Positions 21,319 through 35,500 of a DNA stretch of 64,000 bases are shown here, one piece after another. This stretch comes from Hyaloperonospora brassicae (taxonomy: Eukaryota; Oomycota; Peronosporomycetes; Peronosporales; Peronosporaceae), in contig CANTFL010000007.1 of NCBI GenBank assembly GCA_947650285.1, positions 1 through 64,000 on the forward strand, given 5' to 3'. The notes beneath the pieces are model-generated. The model worked only from the letters and a program-made list of their open reading frames with translations, had not been told where the DNA came from and made no database searches. The position numbers were made by a program, and so were the translations under genes. Within the stretch, counting starts at the first letter, position 1, and every line of letters begins with the position of its first letter.

Positions 21319-24300
21319 ATCGTCAGCCAAGCCATCCCCTTCGGACAAGGTTCATTTGACCGAGATACTTGCGGCCGAGGTCAGGTTGAACTGAGCTGAC
21401 ATGGAGAGACAAGCTTACCCTGATCATGTTCCACGAAGCAAAGTGCTCTGTCCAAACAGTACGAGCTAGAGGCGTGTACATACGTAAGATCTCAACGTGT
21501 CCCGCGACATCAAAACGTAGCTTGCTTTCAAAACTCATTCTTACTTCTCTGTCCGTTTGATTTTGCAACCCTTCTGACTTCGGCATCCTGCTGGCTTCGG
21601 TACTCATCTGGCCCCTGCTCCTCCATGCCGCCGTTGAGCACGGCACCATATGGGATGCTCAACTACTGCTAACCGGGACTCATGATGCTCGCGCGCATCT
21701 CATGTATCCTTGCGTGCATCGACTCATGTGTGGACTCATGTGTGTACTCATGTGTGTACTCATGTCTTCTCAGATTGTCGTTGCTAGTCTAATGAAAGTG
21801 GTGGTAGTTCCAACTGCGGAAATCGGTCGGTGGACCGGGACAGCTACATGCGTTCTGAGATAGATGTGCGCCAAGTAATGCGTCGCATCATCCGCACATC
21901 CGATTTGACGCATTATCCATACGTCACCTTTGACGCCGACTACGACACTGACTACGACGCTGACTACGACGCTGACTACGACGCTGAATGTGACGCCGAC
22001 TACGCCGCTGACGGAGACGCCAGGTCGTCGCTACGTATTACGCAGACCATTGCGATCATCCCACAAGCCTTCATGTTTGCGTTTTTACTGCTCTACTTCC
22101 TCGTGCTTCCTCGAATGACCACCGCAAAACCTGATCTTCGTGTCACTCTGTTGGCAATGCCACCGAGATCGGCGTTATCGGGAGTTTCAGCCTGCTCGTG
22201 GTACTGTTACACGGCATGCACGCGAGTGGCCGCTGTATGACACGAGAAGTACACAAACCGACTTGTTCGTCATCAAGCACGGCCATTTCTAGAGCATGCA
22301 TATGTGTAGAAAGGTGCATCGATGACTCGGAACAGCAATGTTGCGTGCGGCCAGCCCATTTGTTTCGACAAGGGTGAGAGGGAGTCTACACGACGCCAGG
22401 TAATAGGAGTAGTAGAAGTGGAGTAGGGGTTGTAGTAGTGGTAGTAGAAGTAGTAGTAAGCTCTACTTGACCGAGTACATTTCCGTATCTTGAATCGACA
22501 AGTTTCTAGACCTGTGCCACTGCCGAAGAGACATTGAATGCTGATGTGCGATATGCCACACGGACTGAAGTGATCCAGAGTGGCGCGGTCCGTAAAGATA
22601 CGCGCAAGCGCGCCGAGTCCGTTGTCATTGCGCGGTCCATCGCATTGTGGTCGAGGGCGGTGATGTACAGAAAGATGATGCCATGATCACGTTCTTGCAG
22701 CAACGTCCACGATCTCATCGCCAACTACTCAATCTGTTGGCGATCGTGTTTCGTAAACGTATTGCGACGTTTGCGACGTGAAAGCGCCTAGACGCCATGC
22801 CCGATCGCGCGGATATGGACCAACGACACTCGATGCGCTCCCGGAAAACGATCGGAAGTAGACGGTTGCATGGATACGAGCCATGCTTGTCTGATAGCGA
22901 AAGAACCATGCATGGCTAGAAGGCATGCTCGTCTGAAAGCAAAAGACACACGTGGTAGCAGACAAGTTGCTGGCCGTTCCAACGACAATGCACACATGGA
23001 TATACGTGCACGACGATGCAGACACGGCAGATCACAAGAGCTAATCAAGGAACAGACGATCAAGGGGGCGGTTCTTGTGGCTGACCCGAGTATCTAGCTC
23101 TTGCACGGACTGAAGACACGATGGCTGCGTGTTTGAACTTGCTTCAGCATAGAGACTACGCGCGAGGCGGCGGCTGAAACCGCAGACGTGCAATTGATCG
23201 ATGCACTTGTGTTTGTCTGATGTGTCGTCGCTGTTCCATCGGTTGGAAGTTGCTGCTGCAGAGGCGGTGGTGCATCGACGACGTTTTATTCGGTGGCAAG
23301 TCACGCAGGCTTGCCGGAGCCAGGACCCGTTCTTGGTATCAGGTCAAGGTTTCGGACGAGCAAACCGCCTCAATATGCATGCTTGGAGGGTGATTGGCGC
23401 TGCTCTGTAGGTCGCAGTCACGGACTTCGATGGCACTTCCAGGAATCCAAGCGGCATGATACGTCTTCGGAAAGCACGATGGAGGACGAAACACGACAGT
23501 TCGCCGTACGACGTTGGATGGGACGGAGGGCGAGAGTGGCCTACATTTACAGAAGTAGATACACCCGTACCGTAAGACACCGGATCGATCCATTGGAGAT
23601 GATGGTGTTTACGACAGAGAACGCGATGCTGACCCGTTGACGCACAAACAGGTGGTGATCACGCGACCACTCCCATCGATGACAGCGACGCACCAGCGTA
23701 CGCTAGCTAATAGTATATGCATGAGAAGCACACACATTCGCGCGTGCCCTTATCGATCGTGTCTACAACTTCTCGCAGTATGTCTAAGGACTGGATCATC
23801 CACGGTGATACAACAGTGGCCACAACATTCCTGACGGCGCCGATACAATGTGTTTACCGGCGCTCTTCGTCGCGACCCTCACGACCATAGTGTGTGTTTG
23901 CTTCGAGCGTTTGTCGGCCGAGTCTGTAGTGGTAATGAGGATTTCTGTGAAGAGGTTGTGGGATCTGCGTCAATATCGACCGCACAACCGCACAGCAAAA
24001 ACAGCACCGCAAAACAGCACAGCAAAAACAGCACAGCAAAAACAGCACAGCAAAACAAAACAGCATCAAGATCTTCTTCTGCTCCATGAGCCTGCTGTGT
24101 GTGATAGCTGCTGTTTGCTGAGCCTTGGCTGGACGCACGTCTTTCTACGACCCACTTTTGCAAGCTACCAATCTCAGTAGGCGAAAAGTCCATCTCAGTG
24201 TGCGAGTCGCCTTCGCCAAGATGGACTAGCTGCTGTATGGTTTACCTAAGGACACCGGACGACGTACTGCTCAGTCACTACTTGCTGAGAAAGAGCACGA

Positions 24301-24871
24301 TGGGGTCAGTGTTGTTGTTCGTGATACACCTTCGTCGGTCCCTTTTCGGACCCAGATGCTGAAACGTCGCACCATGCCCCGAAATCTCAGACCACGTACC
24401 ACTCGCATTGCTTCGCCTGTCCCGGTCGTTTCGAATGACACATTCGGCGTCAACAGGCATGCGTTTCTTTCGCGAAGAATGCCATGTGCGATCCAGTTCG
24501 TCTCCTGGACAATCCATGAAACTGCTTTCGAGTCGGCCAGTCGAAGTCGAGGCCCGGTCCGACTGCACGCCTGTTGCTTTGTCATTCTGCAACTTGCCAA
24601 GACCTTCCCAGTCTCCACGCCACCTTCCTTTACACACGCATCCATGATGAAGCTCCTCATTTGCCTCACGCTCGCTGTTGTCGCAACGACGACGGCCTAC
24701 GTACAAGCTACGGAGGAACGTCCGAACGAGTTGCTGGATGGCGCCAAAATACTGGCTGATATCGTCACCGACAAGAAAAGCCAATATGTCGTAGATGGCG
24801 ATCACGACCACGACCACAGCCACGACCACATCTACCCTCATCGTGTGTTTGCCCACCCGAAACACTACTAG
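21319..24871 (+). repeat. Array unit 7 (3553 bp), inner type
   Basis: Nearly identical to unit 8. The two share TCGACCGCAC near 23985, ATCAAGATC near 24065 and CAACAGGCATG near 24452, which no other unit has, so they probably arose by recent duplication of one another. The stretch GTTTCGGACG near 23349 is private to this unit. Confidence 0.95.
24644..24871 (+). CDS. Small secreted His/Asp-rich peptide, copy 7 (75 aa)
   Basis: Same protein as copy 6. Just upstream, the 5' flank carries the CAACAGGCATG variant shared with copy 8. Confidence 0.72.
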   Translation: MMKLLICLTLAVVATTTAYVQATEERPNELLDGAKILADIVTDKKSQYVVDGDHDHDHSHDHIYPHRVFAHPKHY

Positions 24872-27800
24872 ATCGTCAGCCAAGCCATCCCCTTCGGACA
24901 AGGTTCATTTGACCGAGATACTTGCGGCCGAGGTCAGGTTGAACTGAGCTGACATGGAGAGACAAGCTTACCCTGATCATGTTCCACGAAGCAAAGTGCT
25001 CTGTTCAAACAGTACGAGCTAGAGGCGTGTACATACGTAAGATCTCAACGTGTCCCGCGACATCAAAACGTAGCTTGCTTTCAAAACTCATTCTTACTTC
25101 TCTGTCCGTTTGATTTTGCAACCCTTCTGACTTCGGCATCCTGCTGGCTTCGGTACTCATCTAGCCCCTGCTCCTCCATGCCGCCGTTGAGCACGGCACC
25201 ATATGGGATGCTCAACTACTGCTAACCGGGACTCATGATGCTCGCGCGCATCTCATGTATCCTTGCGTGCATCGACTCATGTGTGGACTCATGTGTGTAC
25301 TCATGTGTGTACTCATGTCTTCTCAGATTGTCGTTGCTAGTCTAATGAAAGTGGTGGTAGTTCCAACTGCGGAAATCGGTCGGTGGACCGGGACAGCTAC
25401 ATGCGTTCTGAGATAGATGTGCGCCAAGTAATGCGTCGCATCATCCGCACATCCGATTTGACGCATTATCCATACGTCACCTTTGACGCCGACTACGACA
25501 CTGACTACGACGCTGACTACGACGCTGACTACGACGCTGAATGTGACGCCGACTACGCCGCTGACGGAGACGCCAGGTCGTCGCTACGTATTACGCAGAC
25601 CATTGCGATCATCCCACAAGCCTTCATGTTTGCGTTTTTACTGCTCTACTTCCTCGTGCTTCCTCGAATGACCACCGCAAAACCTGATCTTCGTGTCACT
25701 CTGTTGGCAATGCCACCGAGATCGGCGTTATCGGGAGTTTCAGCCTGCTCGTGGTACTGTTACACGGCATGCACGCGAGTGGCCGCTGTATGACACGAGA
25801 AGTACACAAACCGACTTGTTCGTCATCAAGCACGGCCATTTCTAGAGCATGCATATGTGTAGAAAGGTGCATCGATGACTCGGAACAGCAATGTTGCGTG
25901 CGGCCAGCCCATTTGTTTCGACAAGGGTGAGAGGGAGTCTACACGACGCCAGGTAATAGGAGTAGTAGAAGTGGAGTAGGGGTTGTAGTAGTGGTAGTAG
26001 AAGTAGTAGTAAGCTCTACTTGACCGAGTACATTTCCGTATCTTGAATCGACAAGTTTCTAGACCTGTGCCACTGCCGAAGAGACATTGAATGCTGATGT
26101 GCGATATGCCACACGGACTGAAGTGATCCAGAGTGGCGCGGTCCGTAAAGATACGCGCAAGCGCGCCGAGTCCGTTGTCATTGCGCGGTCCATCGCATTG
26201 TGGTCGAGGGCGGTGATGTACAGAAAGATGATGCCATGATCACGTTCTTGCAGCAACGTCCACGATCTCATCGCCAACTACTCAATCTGTTGGCGATCGT
26301 GTTTCGTAAACGTATTGCGACGTTTGCGACGTGAAAGCGCCTAGACGCCATGCCCGATCGCGCGGATATGGACCAACGACACTCGATGCGCTCCCGGAAA
26401 ACGATCGGAAGTAGACGGTTGCATGGATACGAGCCATGCTTGTCTGATAGCGAAAGAACCATGCATGGCTAGAAGGCATGCTCGTCTGAAAGCAAAAGAC
26501 ACACGTGGTAGCAGACAAGTTGCTGGCCGTTCCAACGACAATGCACACATGGATATACGTGCACGACGATGCAGACACGGCAGATCACAAGAGCTAATCA
26601 AGGAACAGACGATCAAGGGGGCGGTTCTTGTGGCTGACCCGAGTATCTAGCTCTTGCACGGACTGAAGACACGATGGCTGCGTGTTTGAACTTGCTTCAG
26701 CATAGAGACTACGCGCGAGGCGGCGGCTGAAACCGCAGACGTGCAATTGATCGATGCACTTGTGTTTGTCTGATGTGTCGTCGCTGTTCCATCGGTTGGA
26801 AGTTGCTGCTGCAGAGGCGGTGGTGCATCGACGACGTTTTATTCGGTGGCAAGTCACGCAGGCTTGCCGGAGCCAGGACCCGTTCTTGGTATCAGGTCAA
26901 GGTTTCGAACGAGCAAACCGCCTCAATATGCATGCTTGGAGGGTGATTGGCGCTGCTCTGTAGGTCGCAGTCACGGACTTCGATGGCACTTCCAGGAATC
27001 CAAGCGGCATGATACGTCTTCGGAAAGCACGATGGAGGACGAAACACGACAGTTCGCCGTACGACGTTGGATGGGACGGAAGGCGAGAGTGGCCTACATT
27101 TACAGAAGTAGATACACCCGTACCGTAAGACACCGGATCGATCCATTGGAGATGATGGTGTTTACGACAGAGAACGCGATGCTGACCCGTTGACGCACAA
27201 ACAGGTGGTGATCACGCGACCACTCCCATCGATGACAGCGACGCACCAGCGTACGCTAGCTAATAGTATATGCATGAGAAGCACACACATTCGCGCGTGC
27301 CCTTATCGATCGTGTCTACAACTTCTCGCAGTATGTCTAAGGACTGGATCATCCACGGTGATACAACAGTGGCCACAACATTCCTGACGGCGCCGATACA
27401 ATGTGTTTACCGGCGCTCTTCGTCGCGACCCTCACGACCATAGTGTGTGTTTGCTTCGAGCGTTTGTCGGCCGAGTCTGTAGTGGTAATGAGGATTTCTG
27501 TGAAGAGGTTGTGGGATCTGCGTCAATATCGACCGCACAACCGCACAGCAAAAACAGCACCGCAAAACAGCACAGCAAAAACAGCACAGCAAAAACAGCA
27601 CAGCAAAACAAAACAGCATCAAGATCTTCTTCTGCTCCATGAGCCTGCTGTGTGTGATAGCTGCTGTTTGCTGAGCCTTGGCTGGACGCACGTCTTTCTA
27701 CGACCCACTTTTGCAAGCTACCAATCTCAGTAGGCGAAAAGTCCATCTCAGTGTGCGAGTCGCCTTCGCCAAGATGGACTAGCTGCTGTATGGTTTACCT

Positions 27801-28424
27801 AAGGACACCGGACGACGTACTGCTCAGTCACTACTTGCTGAGAAAGAGCACGATGGGGTCAGTGTTGTTGTTCGTGATACACCTTCGTCGGTCCCTTTTC
27901 GGACCCAGATGCTGAAACGTCGCACCATGCCCCGAAATCTCAGACCACGTACCACTCGCATTGCTTCGCCTGTCCCGGTCGTTTCGAATGACACATTCGG
28001 CGTCAACAGGCATGCGTTTCTTTCGCGAAGAATGCCATGTGCGATCCAGTTCGTCTCCTGGACAATCCATGAAACTGCTTTCGAGTCGGCCAGTCGAAGT
28101 CGAGGCCCGGTCCGACTGCACGCCTGTTGCTTTGTCATTCTGCAACTTGCCAAGACCTTCCCAGTCTCCACGCCACCTTCCTTTACACACGCATCCATGA
28201 TGAAGCTCCTCATTTGCCTCACGCTCGCTGTTGTCGCAACGACGACGGCCTACGTACAAGCTACGGAGGAACGTCCGAACGAGTTGCTGGATGGCGCCAA
28301 AATACTGGCTGATATCGTCACCGACAAGAAAAGCCAATATGTCGTAGATGGCGATCACGACCACGACCACAGCCACGACCACATCTACCCTCATCGTGTG
28401 TTTGCCCACCCGAAACACTACTAG
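24872..28424 (+). repeat. Array unit 8 (3553 bp), inner type
   Basis: As unit 7, but with CTAGCCCCTG near 25161 and CTGTTCAAAC near 25010, both shared only with unit 9. The first of these closes an antisense ORF of 108 codons that is open in the other units. Confidence 0.95.
28197..28424 (+). CDS. Small secreted His/Asp-rich peptide, copy 8 (75 aa)
   Basis: Same protein as copies 6 and 7; the flanks are near-identical to copy 7. Confidence 0.72.
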   Translation: MMKLLICLTLAVVATTTAYVQATEERPNELLDGAKILADIVTDKKSQYVVDGDHDHDHSHDHIYPHRVFAHPKHY

Positions 28425-31400
28425 ATCGTCAGCCAAGCCATCCCCTTCGGACAAGGTTCATTTGACCGAGATACTTGCGGCCGAGGTCAGGTTGAACTGA
28501 GCTGACATGGAGAGACAAGCTTACCCTGATCATGTTCCACGAAGCAAAGTGCTCTGTTCAAACAGTACGAGCTAGAGGCGTGTACATACGTAAGATCTCA
28601 ACGTGTCCCGCGACATCAAAACGTAGCTTGCTTTCAAAACTCATTCTTACTTCTCTGTCCGTTTGATTTTGCAACCCTTCTGACTTCGGCATCCTGCTGG
28701 CTTCGGTACTCATCTAGCCCCTGCTCCTCCATGCCGCCGTTGAGCACGGCACCATATGGGATGCTCAACTACTGCTAACCGGGACTCATGATGCTCGCGC
28801 GCATCTCATGTATCCTTGCGTGCATCGACTCATGTGTGGACTCATGTGTGTACTCATGTGTGTACTCATGTCTTCTCAGATTGTCGTTGCTAGTCTAATG
28901 AAAGTGGTGGTAGTTCCAACTGCGGAAATCGGTCGGTGGACCGGGACAGCTACATGCGTTCTGAGATAGATGTGCGCCAAGTAATGCGTCGCATCATCCG
29001 CACATCCGATTTGACGCATTATCCATACGTCACCTTTGACGCCGACTACGACACTGACTACGACGCTGACTACGACGCTGACTACGACGCTGAATGTGAC
29101 GCCGACTACGCCGCTGACGGAGACGCCAGGTCGTCGCTACGTATTACGCAGACCATTGCGATCATCCCACAAGCCTTCATGTTTGCGTTTTTACTGCTCT
29201 ACTTCCTCGTGCTTCCTCGAATGACCACCGCAAAACCTGATCTTCGTGTCACTCTGTTGGCAATGCCACCGAGATCGGCGTTATCGGGAGTTTCAGCCTG
29301 CTCGTGGTACTGTTACACGGCATGCACGCGAGTGGCCGCTGTATGACACGAGAAGTACACAAACCGACTTGTTCGTCATCAAGCACGGCCATTTCTAGAG
29401 CATGCGTATGTGTAGAAAGGTGCATCGATGACTCGGAACAGCAATGTTGCGTGCGGCCAGCCCATTTGTTTCGACAAGGGTGAGAGGGAGTCTACACGAC
29501 GCCAGGTAATAGGAGTAGTAGAAGTGGAGTAGGGGTTGTAGTAGTGGTAGTAGAAGTAGTAGTAAGCTCTACTTGACCGAGTACATTTCCGTATCTTGAA
29601 TCGACAAGTTTCTAGACCTGTGCCACTGCCGAAGAGACATTGAATGCTGATGTGCGATATGCCACACGGACTGAAGTGATCCAGAGTGGCGCGGTCCGTA
29701 AAGATACGCGCAAGCGCGCCGAGTCCGTTGTCATTGCGCGGTCCATCGCATTGTGGTCGAGGGCGGTGATGTACAGAAAGATGATGCCATGATCACGTTC
29801 TTGCAGCAACGTCCACGATCTCATCGCCAACTACTCAATCTGTTGGCGATCGTGTTTCGTAAACGTATTGCGACGTTTGCGACGTGAAAGCGCCTAGACG
29901 CCATGCCCGATCGCGCGGATATGGACCAACGACACTCGATGCGCTCCCGGAAAACGATCGGAAGTAGACGGTTGCATGGATACGAGCCATGCTTGTCTGA
30001 TAGCGAAAGAACCATGCATGGCTAGAAGGCATGCTCGTCTGAAAGCAAAAGACACACGTGATAGCAGACAAGTTGCTGGCCGTTCCAACGACAATGCACA
30101 CATGGATATACGTGCACGACGATGCAGACACGGCAGATCACAAGAGCTAATCAAGGAACAGACGATCAAGGGGGCGGTTCTTGTGGCTGACCCGAGTATC
30201 TAGCTCTTGCACGGACTGAAGACACGATGGCTGCGTGTTTGAACTTGCTTCAGCATAGAGACTACGCGCGAGGCGGCGGCTGAAACCGCAGACGTGCAAT
30301 TGATCGATGCACTTGTGTTTGTCTGATGTGTCGTCGCTGTTCCATCGGTTGGAAGTTGCTGCTGCAGAGGCGGTGGTGCATCGACGACGTTTTATTCGGT
30401 GGCAAGTCACGCAGGCTTGCCGGAGCCAGGACCCGTTCTTGGTATCAGGTCAAGGTTTCGAACGAGCAAACCGCCTCAATATGCATGCTTGGAGGGTGAT
30501 TGGCGCTGCTCTGTAGGTCGCAGTCACGGACTTCGATGGCACTTCCAGGAATCCGAGCGGCATGATACGTCTTCGGAAAGCACGATGGAGGACGAAACAC
30601 GACAGTTCGCCGTACGACGTTGGATGGGACGGAGGGCGAGAGTGGCCTACATTTACAGAAGTAGATACACCCGTACCGTAAGACACCGGATCGATCCATT
30701 GGAGATGATGGTGTGTACGATAGAGAACGCGATGCTGACCCGTTGACGCACAAACAGGTGGTGATCACGCGACCACTCCCATCGATGACAGCGACGCACC
30801 AGCGTACGCTAGCTAATAGTATATGCATGAGAAGCACACACATTCGCGCGTGCCCTTATCGATCGTGTCTACAACTTCTCGCAGTATGTCTAAGGACTGG
30901 ATCATCCACGGTGATACAACAGTGGCCACAACATTCCTGACGGCGCCGATACAATGTGTTTACCGGCGCTCTTCGTCGTGACCCTCACGACCATAGTGTG
31001 TGTTTGCTTCGAGCGTTTGTCGGCCGAGTCTGTAGTGGTAATGAGGATTTCTGTGAAGAGGTTGTGGGATCTGCGTCAATATCAACCGCACAACAGCACA
31101 GCAAAAACAGCACAAAACAGACAGCAAAACAGCACAGCAAAAACAGCACAGCAAAACAAAACAGCATCAAAATCTTCTTCTGCTCCATGAGCCTGCTGTG
31201 TGTGATAGCTGCTGTTTGCTGAGCCTTGGCTGGACGCACGTCTGTCTACGACCCACTTTCGTAAGCTACCAATCTGAGTAGGCGAAAAGTCCATCTCATT
31301 GTGCGAGTCGCCTTCGCCAAGATGGACTAGCTGCTGGACGGTTTACCTAAGGACACCGGACGACGTACTGCTCAGTCACTACTTGCTGAGAAAGAGCACG

Positions 31401-31972
31401 ATGGGGTCAGTGTTGTTGTTCGTGATACACCTTCGTCGGTCCCTTTTCGGACCCAGATGCTGAAACGTCGCACCATGCCCCGAAATCTCAGACCACGTAC
31501 CACTCGCATTGCTTCGCCTGTCCCGGTCGTTTCGAATGACACATTCGGCGTCAACCGACATGCGTTTCTTTCGCGAAGAATGCCATGTGCGATCCAGTTC
31601 GTCTCCTGGACAATCCATGAAACTGCTTTCGAGTCGGCCAGTCGAAGTCGAGGCCCGGTCCGACTGCACGCCTGTTGCTTTGTCATTCTGCAACTTGCCA
31701 AGACCTTCCCAGTCTCCACGCCACCTTCCTTTACACACGCATCCATGATGAAGCTCCTCATTTGCCTCACGCTCGCTGTTGTCGCAACGACGACGGCCTA
31801 CGTACAAGCTACGGAGGAACGTCCGAACGAGTTGCTGGATGGCGCCAAAATACTGGCTGATATCGTCACCGACAAGAAAAGCCAATATGTCGTAGATGGC
31901 GATCACGACCACGACCACCACCACTACGACCACTACTACCATCATCTGTTCGCTCACCCGGAAGCCTACTAG
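28425..31972 (+). repeat. Array unit 9 (3548 bp), mosaic
   Basis: The left end matches unit 8 (CTAGCCCCTG, CTGTTCAAAC, longer Asp/Ala/Tyr tract, CAG). From about 29400 it changes to the outer type (GCATGCGTATG, GTGATAGCAG, GTGTGTACG). The AACAGC tract is altered, with an ACAGACAGC stretch near 31120. This is the second exchange point between inner and outer blocks. Confidence 0.95.
31745..31972 (+). CDS. Small secreted His/Tyr-rich peptide, copy 9 (75 aa)
   Basis: Carries the HHYDHYYHHLFAHPEAY tail, as copies 2 and 5, but with Val at residue 41 as in copies 1 and 6. It is therefore a further combination of linker and tail. Copies 10 and 11 encode the same protein. Confidence 0.72.
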   Translation: MMKLLICLTLAVVATTTAYVQATEERPNELLDGAKILADIVTDKKSQYVVDGDHDHDHHHYDHYYHHLFAHPEAY

Positions 31973-34497
31973 ATCGTCAGCCAAGCCATCCCCTTCGGAC
32001 AAGGTTCATTTGACCGAGATACTTGCGGCCGAGGTCAGGTTGAACTGAGCTGACATGGAGAGACAAGCTTACCCTGATCATGTTCCACGAAGCAAAGTGC
32101 TCTGTCCAAACAGTACGAGCTAGAGGCGTGTACATACGTAAGATCTCAACGTGTCCCGCGACATCAAAACGTAGCTTGCTTTCAAAACTCATTCTTACTT
32201 CTCTGTCCGTTTGATTTTGCAACCCTTCTGACTTCGGCATCCTGCTGGCTTCGGTACTCATCTGGTCCCTGCTCCTCCATGCCGCCGTTGAGCACGGCAC
32301 CATATGGGATGCTCAACTACTGCTAACCGGGACTCATGATGCTCGCGCGCATCTCATGTATCCTTGCGTGCATCGACTCATGTGTGGACTCATGTGTGTA
32401 CTCATGTGTGTACTCATGTCTTCTCAGATTGTCGTTGCTAGTCTAATGAAAGTGGTGGTAGTTCCAACTGCGGAAATCGGTCGGTGGACCGGGACAGCTA
32501 CATGCGTTCTGAGATAGATGTGCGCCAAGTAATGCGTCGCATCATCCGCACATCCAATTTGACGCATTATCCATACGTCACCTTTGACGCCGACTACGAC
32601 ACTGACTACGACGCTGAATGTGACGCTGAATGTGACGCCGACTACGCCGCTGAAGGAGACGCCAGGTCGTCGCTACGTATTACGTAGACCATTGCGATCA
32701 TCCCACAAGCCTTCATGTTTGCGTTTTTACTGCTCTACTTCCTCGTGCTTCCTCGAATGACCACCGCAAAACCTGATCTTCGTGTCACTCTGTTGGCAAT
32801 GCCACCGAGATCGGCGTTATCGGGAGTTTCAGCCTGCTCGTGGTACTGTTACACGGCATGCACGCAAGTGGCCGCTGTATGACACGAGAAGTACACAAAC
32901 CGACTTGTTCGTCATCAAGCACGGCCATTTCTAGAGCATGCGTATGTGTAGAAAGATGCATCGATGACTCGGAACAGCAATGTTGCGTGCGGCCAGCCCA
33001 TTTGTTTCGACAAGGGTGAGAGGGAGTCTACACGACGCCAGGTAATAGGAGTAGTAGAAGTGGAGTAGGGGTTGTAGTAGTGGTAGTAGAAGTAGTAGTA
33101 AGCTCTACTTGACCGAGTACATTTCCGTATCTTGAATCGACAAGTTTCTAGACCTGTGCCACTGCCGAAGAGACATTGAATGCTGATGTGCGATATGCCA
33201 CACGGACTGAAGTGATCCAGAGTGGCGCGGTCCGTAAAGATACGCGCAAGCGCGCCGAGTCCGTTGTCATTGCGCGGTCCATCGCATTGTGGTCGAGGGC
33301 GGTGATGTACAGAAAGATGATGCCATGATCACGTTCTTGCAGCAACGTCCACGATCTCATCGCCAACTACTCAATCTGTTGGCGATCGTGTTTCGTAAAC
33401 GTATTGCGACGTTTGCGACGTGAAAGCGCCTAGACGCCATGCCCGATCGCGCGGATATGGACCAACGACACTCGATGCGCTCCCGGAAAACGATCGGAAG
33501 TAGACGGTTGCATGGATACGAGCCATGCTTGTCTGATAGCGAAAGAACCATGCATGGCTAGAAGGCATGCTCGTCTGAAAGCAAAAGACACACGTGATAG
33601 CAGACAAGTTGCTGGCCGTTCCAACGACAATGCACACATGGATATACGTGCACGACGATGCAGACACGGCAGATCACAAGAGCTAATCAAGGAACAGACG
33701 ATCAAGGGGGCGGTTCTTGTGGCTGACCCGAGTATCTAGCTCTTGCACGGACTGAAGACACGATGGATGCGTGTTTGAACTTGCTTCAGCATAGAGACTA
33801 CGCGCGAGGCGGCGGCTGAAACCGCAGACGTGCAATTGATCGATGCACTTGTGTTTGTCTGATGTGTCGTCGCTGTTCCATCGGTTGGAAGTTGCTGCTG
33901 CAGAGGCGGTGGTGCATCGACGACGTTTTATTCGGTGGCAAGTCACGCAGGCTTGCCGGAGCCAGGACCCGTTCTTGGTATCAGGTCAAGGTTTCGAACG
34001 AGCAAACCGCCTCAATATGCATGCTTGGAGGGTGATTGGCGCTGCTCTGTAGGTCGCAGTCACGGACTTCGATGGCACTTCCAGGAATCCGAGCGGCATG
34101 ATACGTCTTCGGAAAGCACGATGGAGGACGAAACACGACAGTTCGCCGTACGACGTTGGATGGGACGGAGGGCGAGAGTGGCCTACATTTACAGAAGTAG
34201 ATACACCCGTACCGTAAGACACCGGATCGATCCATTGGAGATGATGGTGTGTACGATAGAGAACGCGATGCTGACCCGTTGACGCACAAACAGGTGGTGA
34301 TCACGCGATCACTCCCATCGATGACAGCGACGCACCAGCGTACGCTAGCTAATAGTATATGCATGAGAAGCACACACATTCGCGCGTGCCCTTATCGATC
34401 GTGTCTACAACTTCTCGCAGTATGTCTAAGGACTGGATCATCCACGGTGATACAACAGTGGCCACAACATTCCTGACGGCGCCGATACAATGTGTTT

Positions 34498-34563
34498 ACC
34501 GGCGCTCTTCGTCGTGACCCTCACGACCATACCGGCGCTCTTCGTCGTGACCCTCACGACCAT
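34498..34563 (+). repeat. 33-bp tandem duplication private to unit 10
   Basis: The 33-bp stretch beginning ACCGGCGCTC and ending CACGACCAT occurs twice in a row here and once in every other unit. The copies are identical, so the event is recent. Confidence 0.9.
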
Positions 34564-35272
34564 AGTGTGTGTTTGCTTCGAGCGTTTGTCGGCCGAGTCT
34601 GTAGTGGTAATGAGGATTTCTGTGAAGAGGTTGTGGGATCTGCGTCAATATCAACCGCACAACAGCACAGCAGAAACAAAACAGCAAAACAGCATCAAAA
34701 TCTTCTTCTGCTCCATGAGCCTGCTGTGTGTGATAGCTGCTGTTTGCTGAGCCTTGGCTGGACGCACGTCTGTCTACGACCCACTTTCGTAAGCTACCAA
34801 TCTGAGTAGGCGAAAAGTCCATCTCATTGTGCGAGTCGCCTTCGCCAAGATGGACTAGCTGCTGGACGGTTTACCTAAGGACACCGGACGACGTACTGCT
34901 CAGTCACTACTTGCTGAGAAAGAGCACGATGGGGTCAGTGTTGTTGTTCGTGATACACCTTCGTCGGTCCCTTTTCGGACCCAGATGCTGAAACGTCGCA
35001 CCATGCCCCGAAATCTCAGACCACGTACCACTCGCATTGCTTCGCCTGTCCCGGTCGTTTCGAATGACACATTCGGCGTCAACCGACATGCGTTTCTTTC
35101 GCGAAGAATGCCATGTGCGATCCAGTTCGTCTCCTGGACAATCCATGAAACTGCTTTCGAGTCGGCCAGTCGAAGTCGAGGCCCGGTCCGACTGCACGCC
35201 TGTTGCTTTGTCATTCTGCAACTTGCCAAGACCTTCCCAGTCTCCACGCCACCTTCCTTTACACACGCATCC

Positions 35273-35500
35273 ATGATGAAGCTCCTCATTTGCCTCACGC
35301 TCGCTGTTGTCGCAACGACGACGGCCTACGTACAAGCTACGGAGGAACGTCCGAACGAGTTGCTGGATGGCGCCAAAATACTGGCTGATATCGTCACCGA
35401 CAAGAAAAGCCAATATGTCGTAGATGGCGATCACGACCACGACCACCACCACTACGACCACTACTACCATCATCTGTTCGCTCACCCGGAAGCCTACTAG
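35273..35500 (+). CDS. Small secreted His/Tyr-rich peptide, copy 10 (75 aa)
   Basis: Same protein as copy 9, in the unit that also has the 33-bp duplication. Confidence 0.72.
   Translation: MMKLLICLTLAVVATTTAYVQATEERPNELLDGAKILADIVTDKKSQYVVDGDHDHDHHHYDHYYHHLFAHPEAY

Larger units (their letters stand above)
31973..35500 (+). repeat. Array unit 10 (3528 bp)
   Basis: Outer type throughout, sharing the private GCAAGTGGCC with unit 1. It has a 33-bp tandem duplication (34498-34563), and its AACAGC tract is reduced to a fragment near 34663-34695. Confidence 0.95.
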
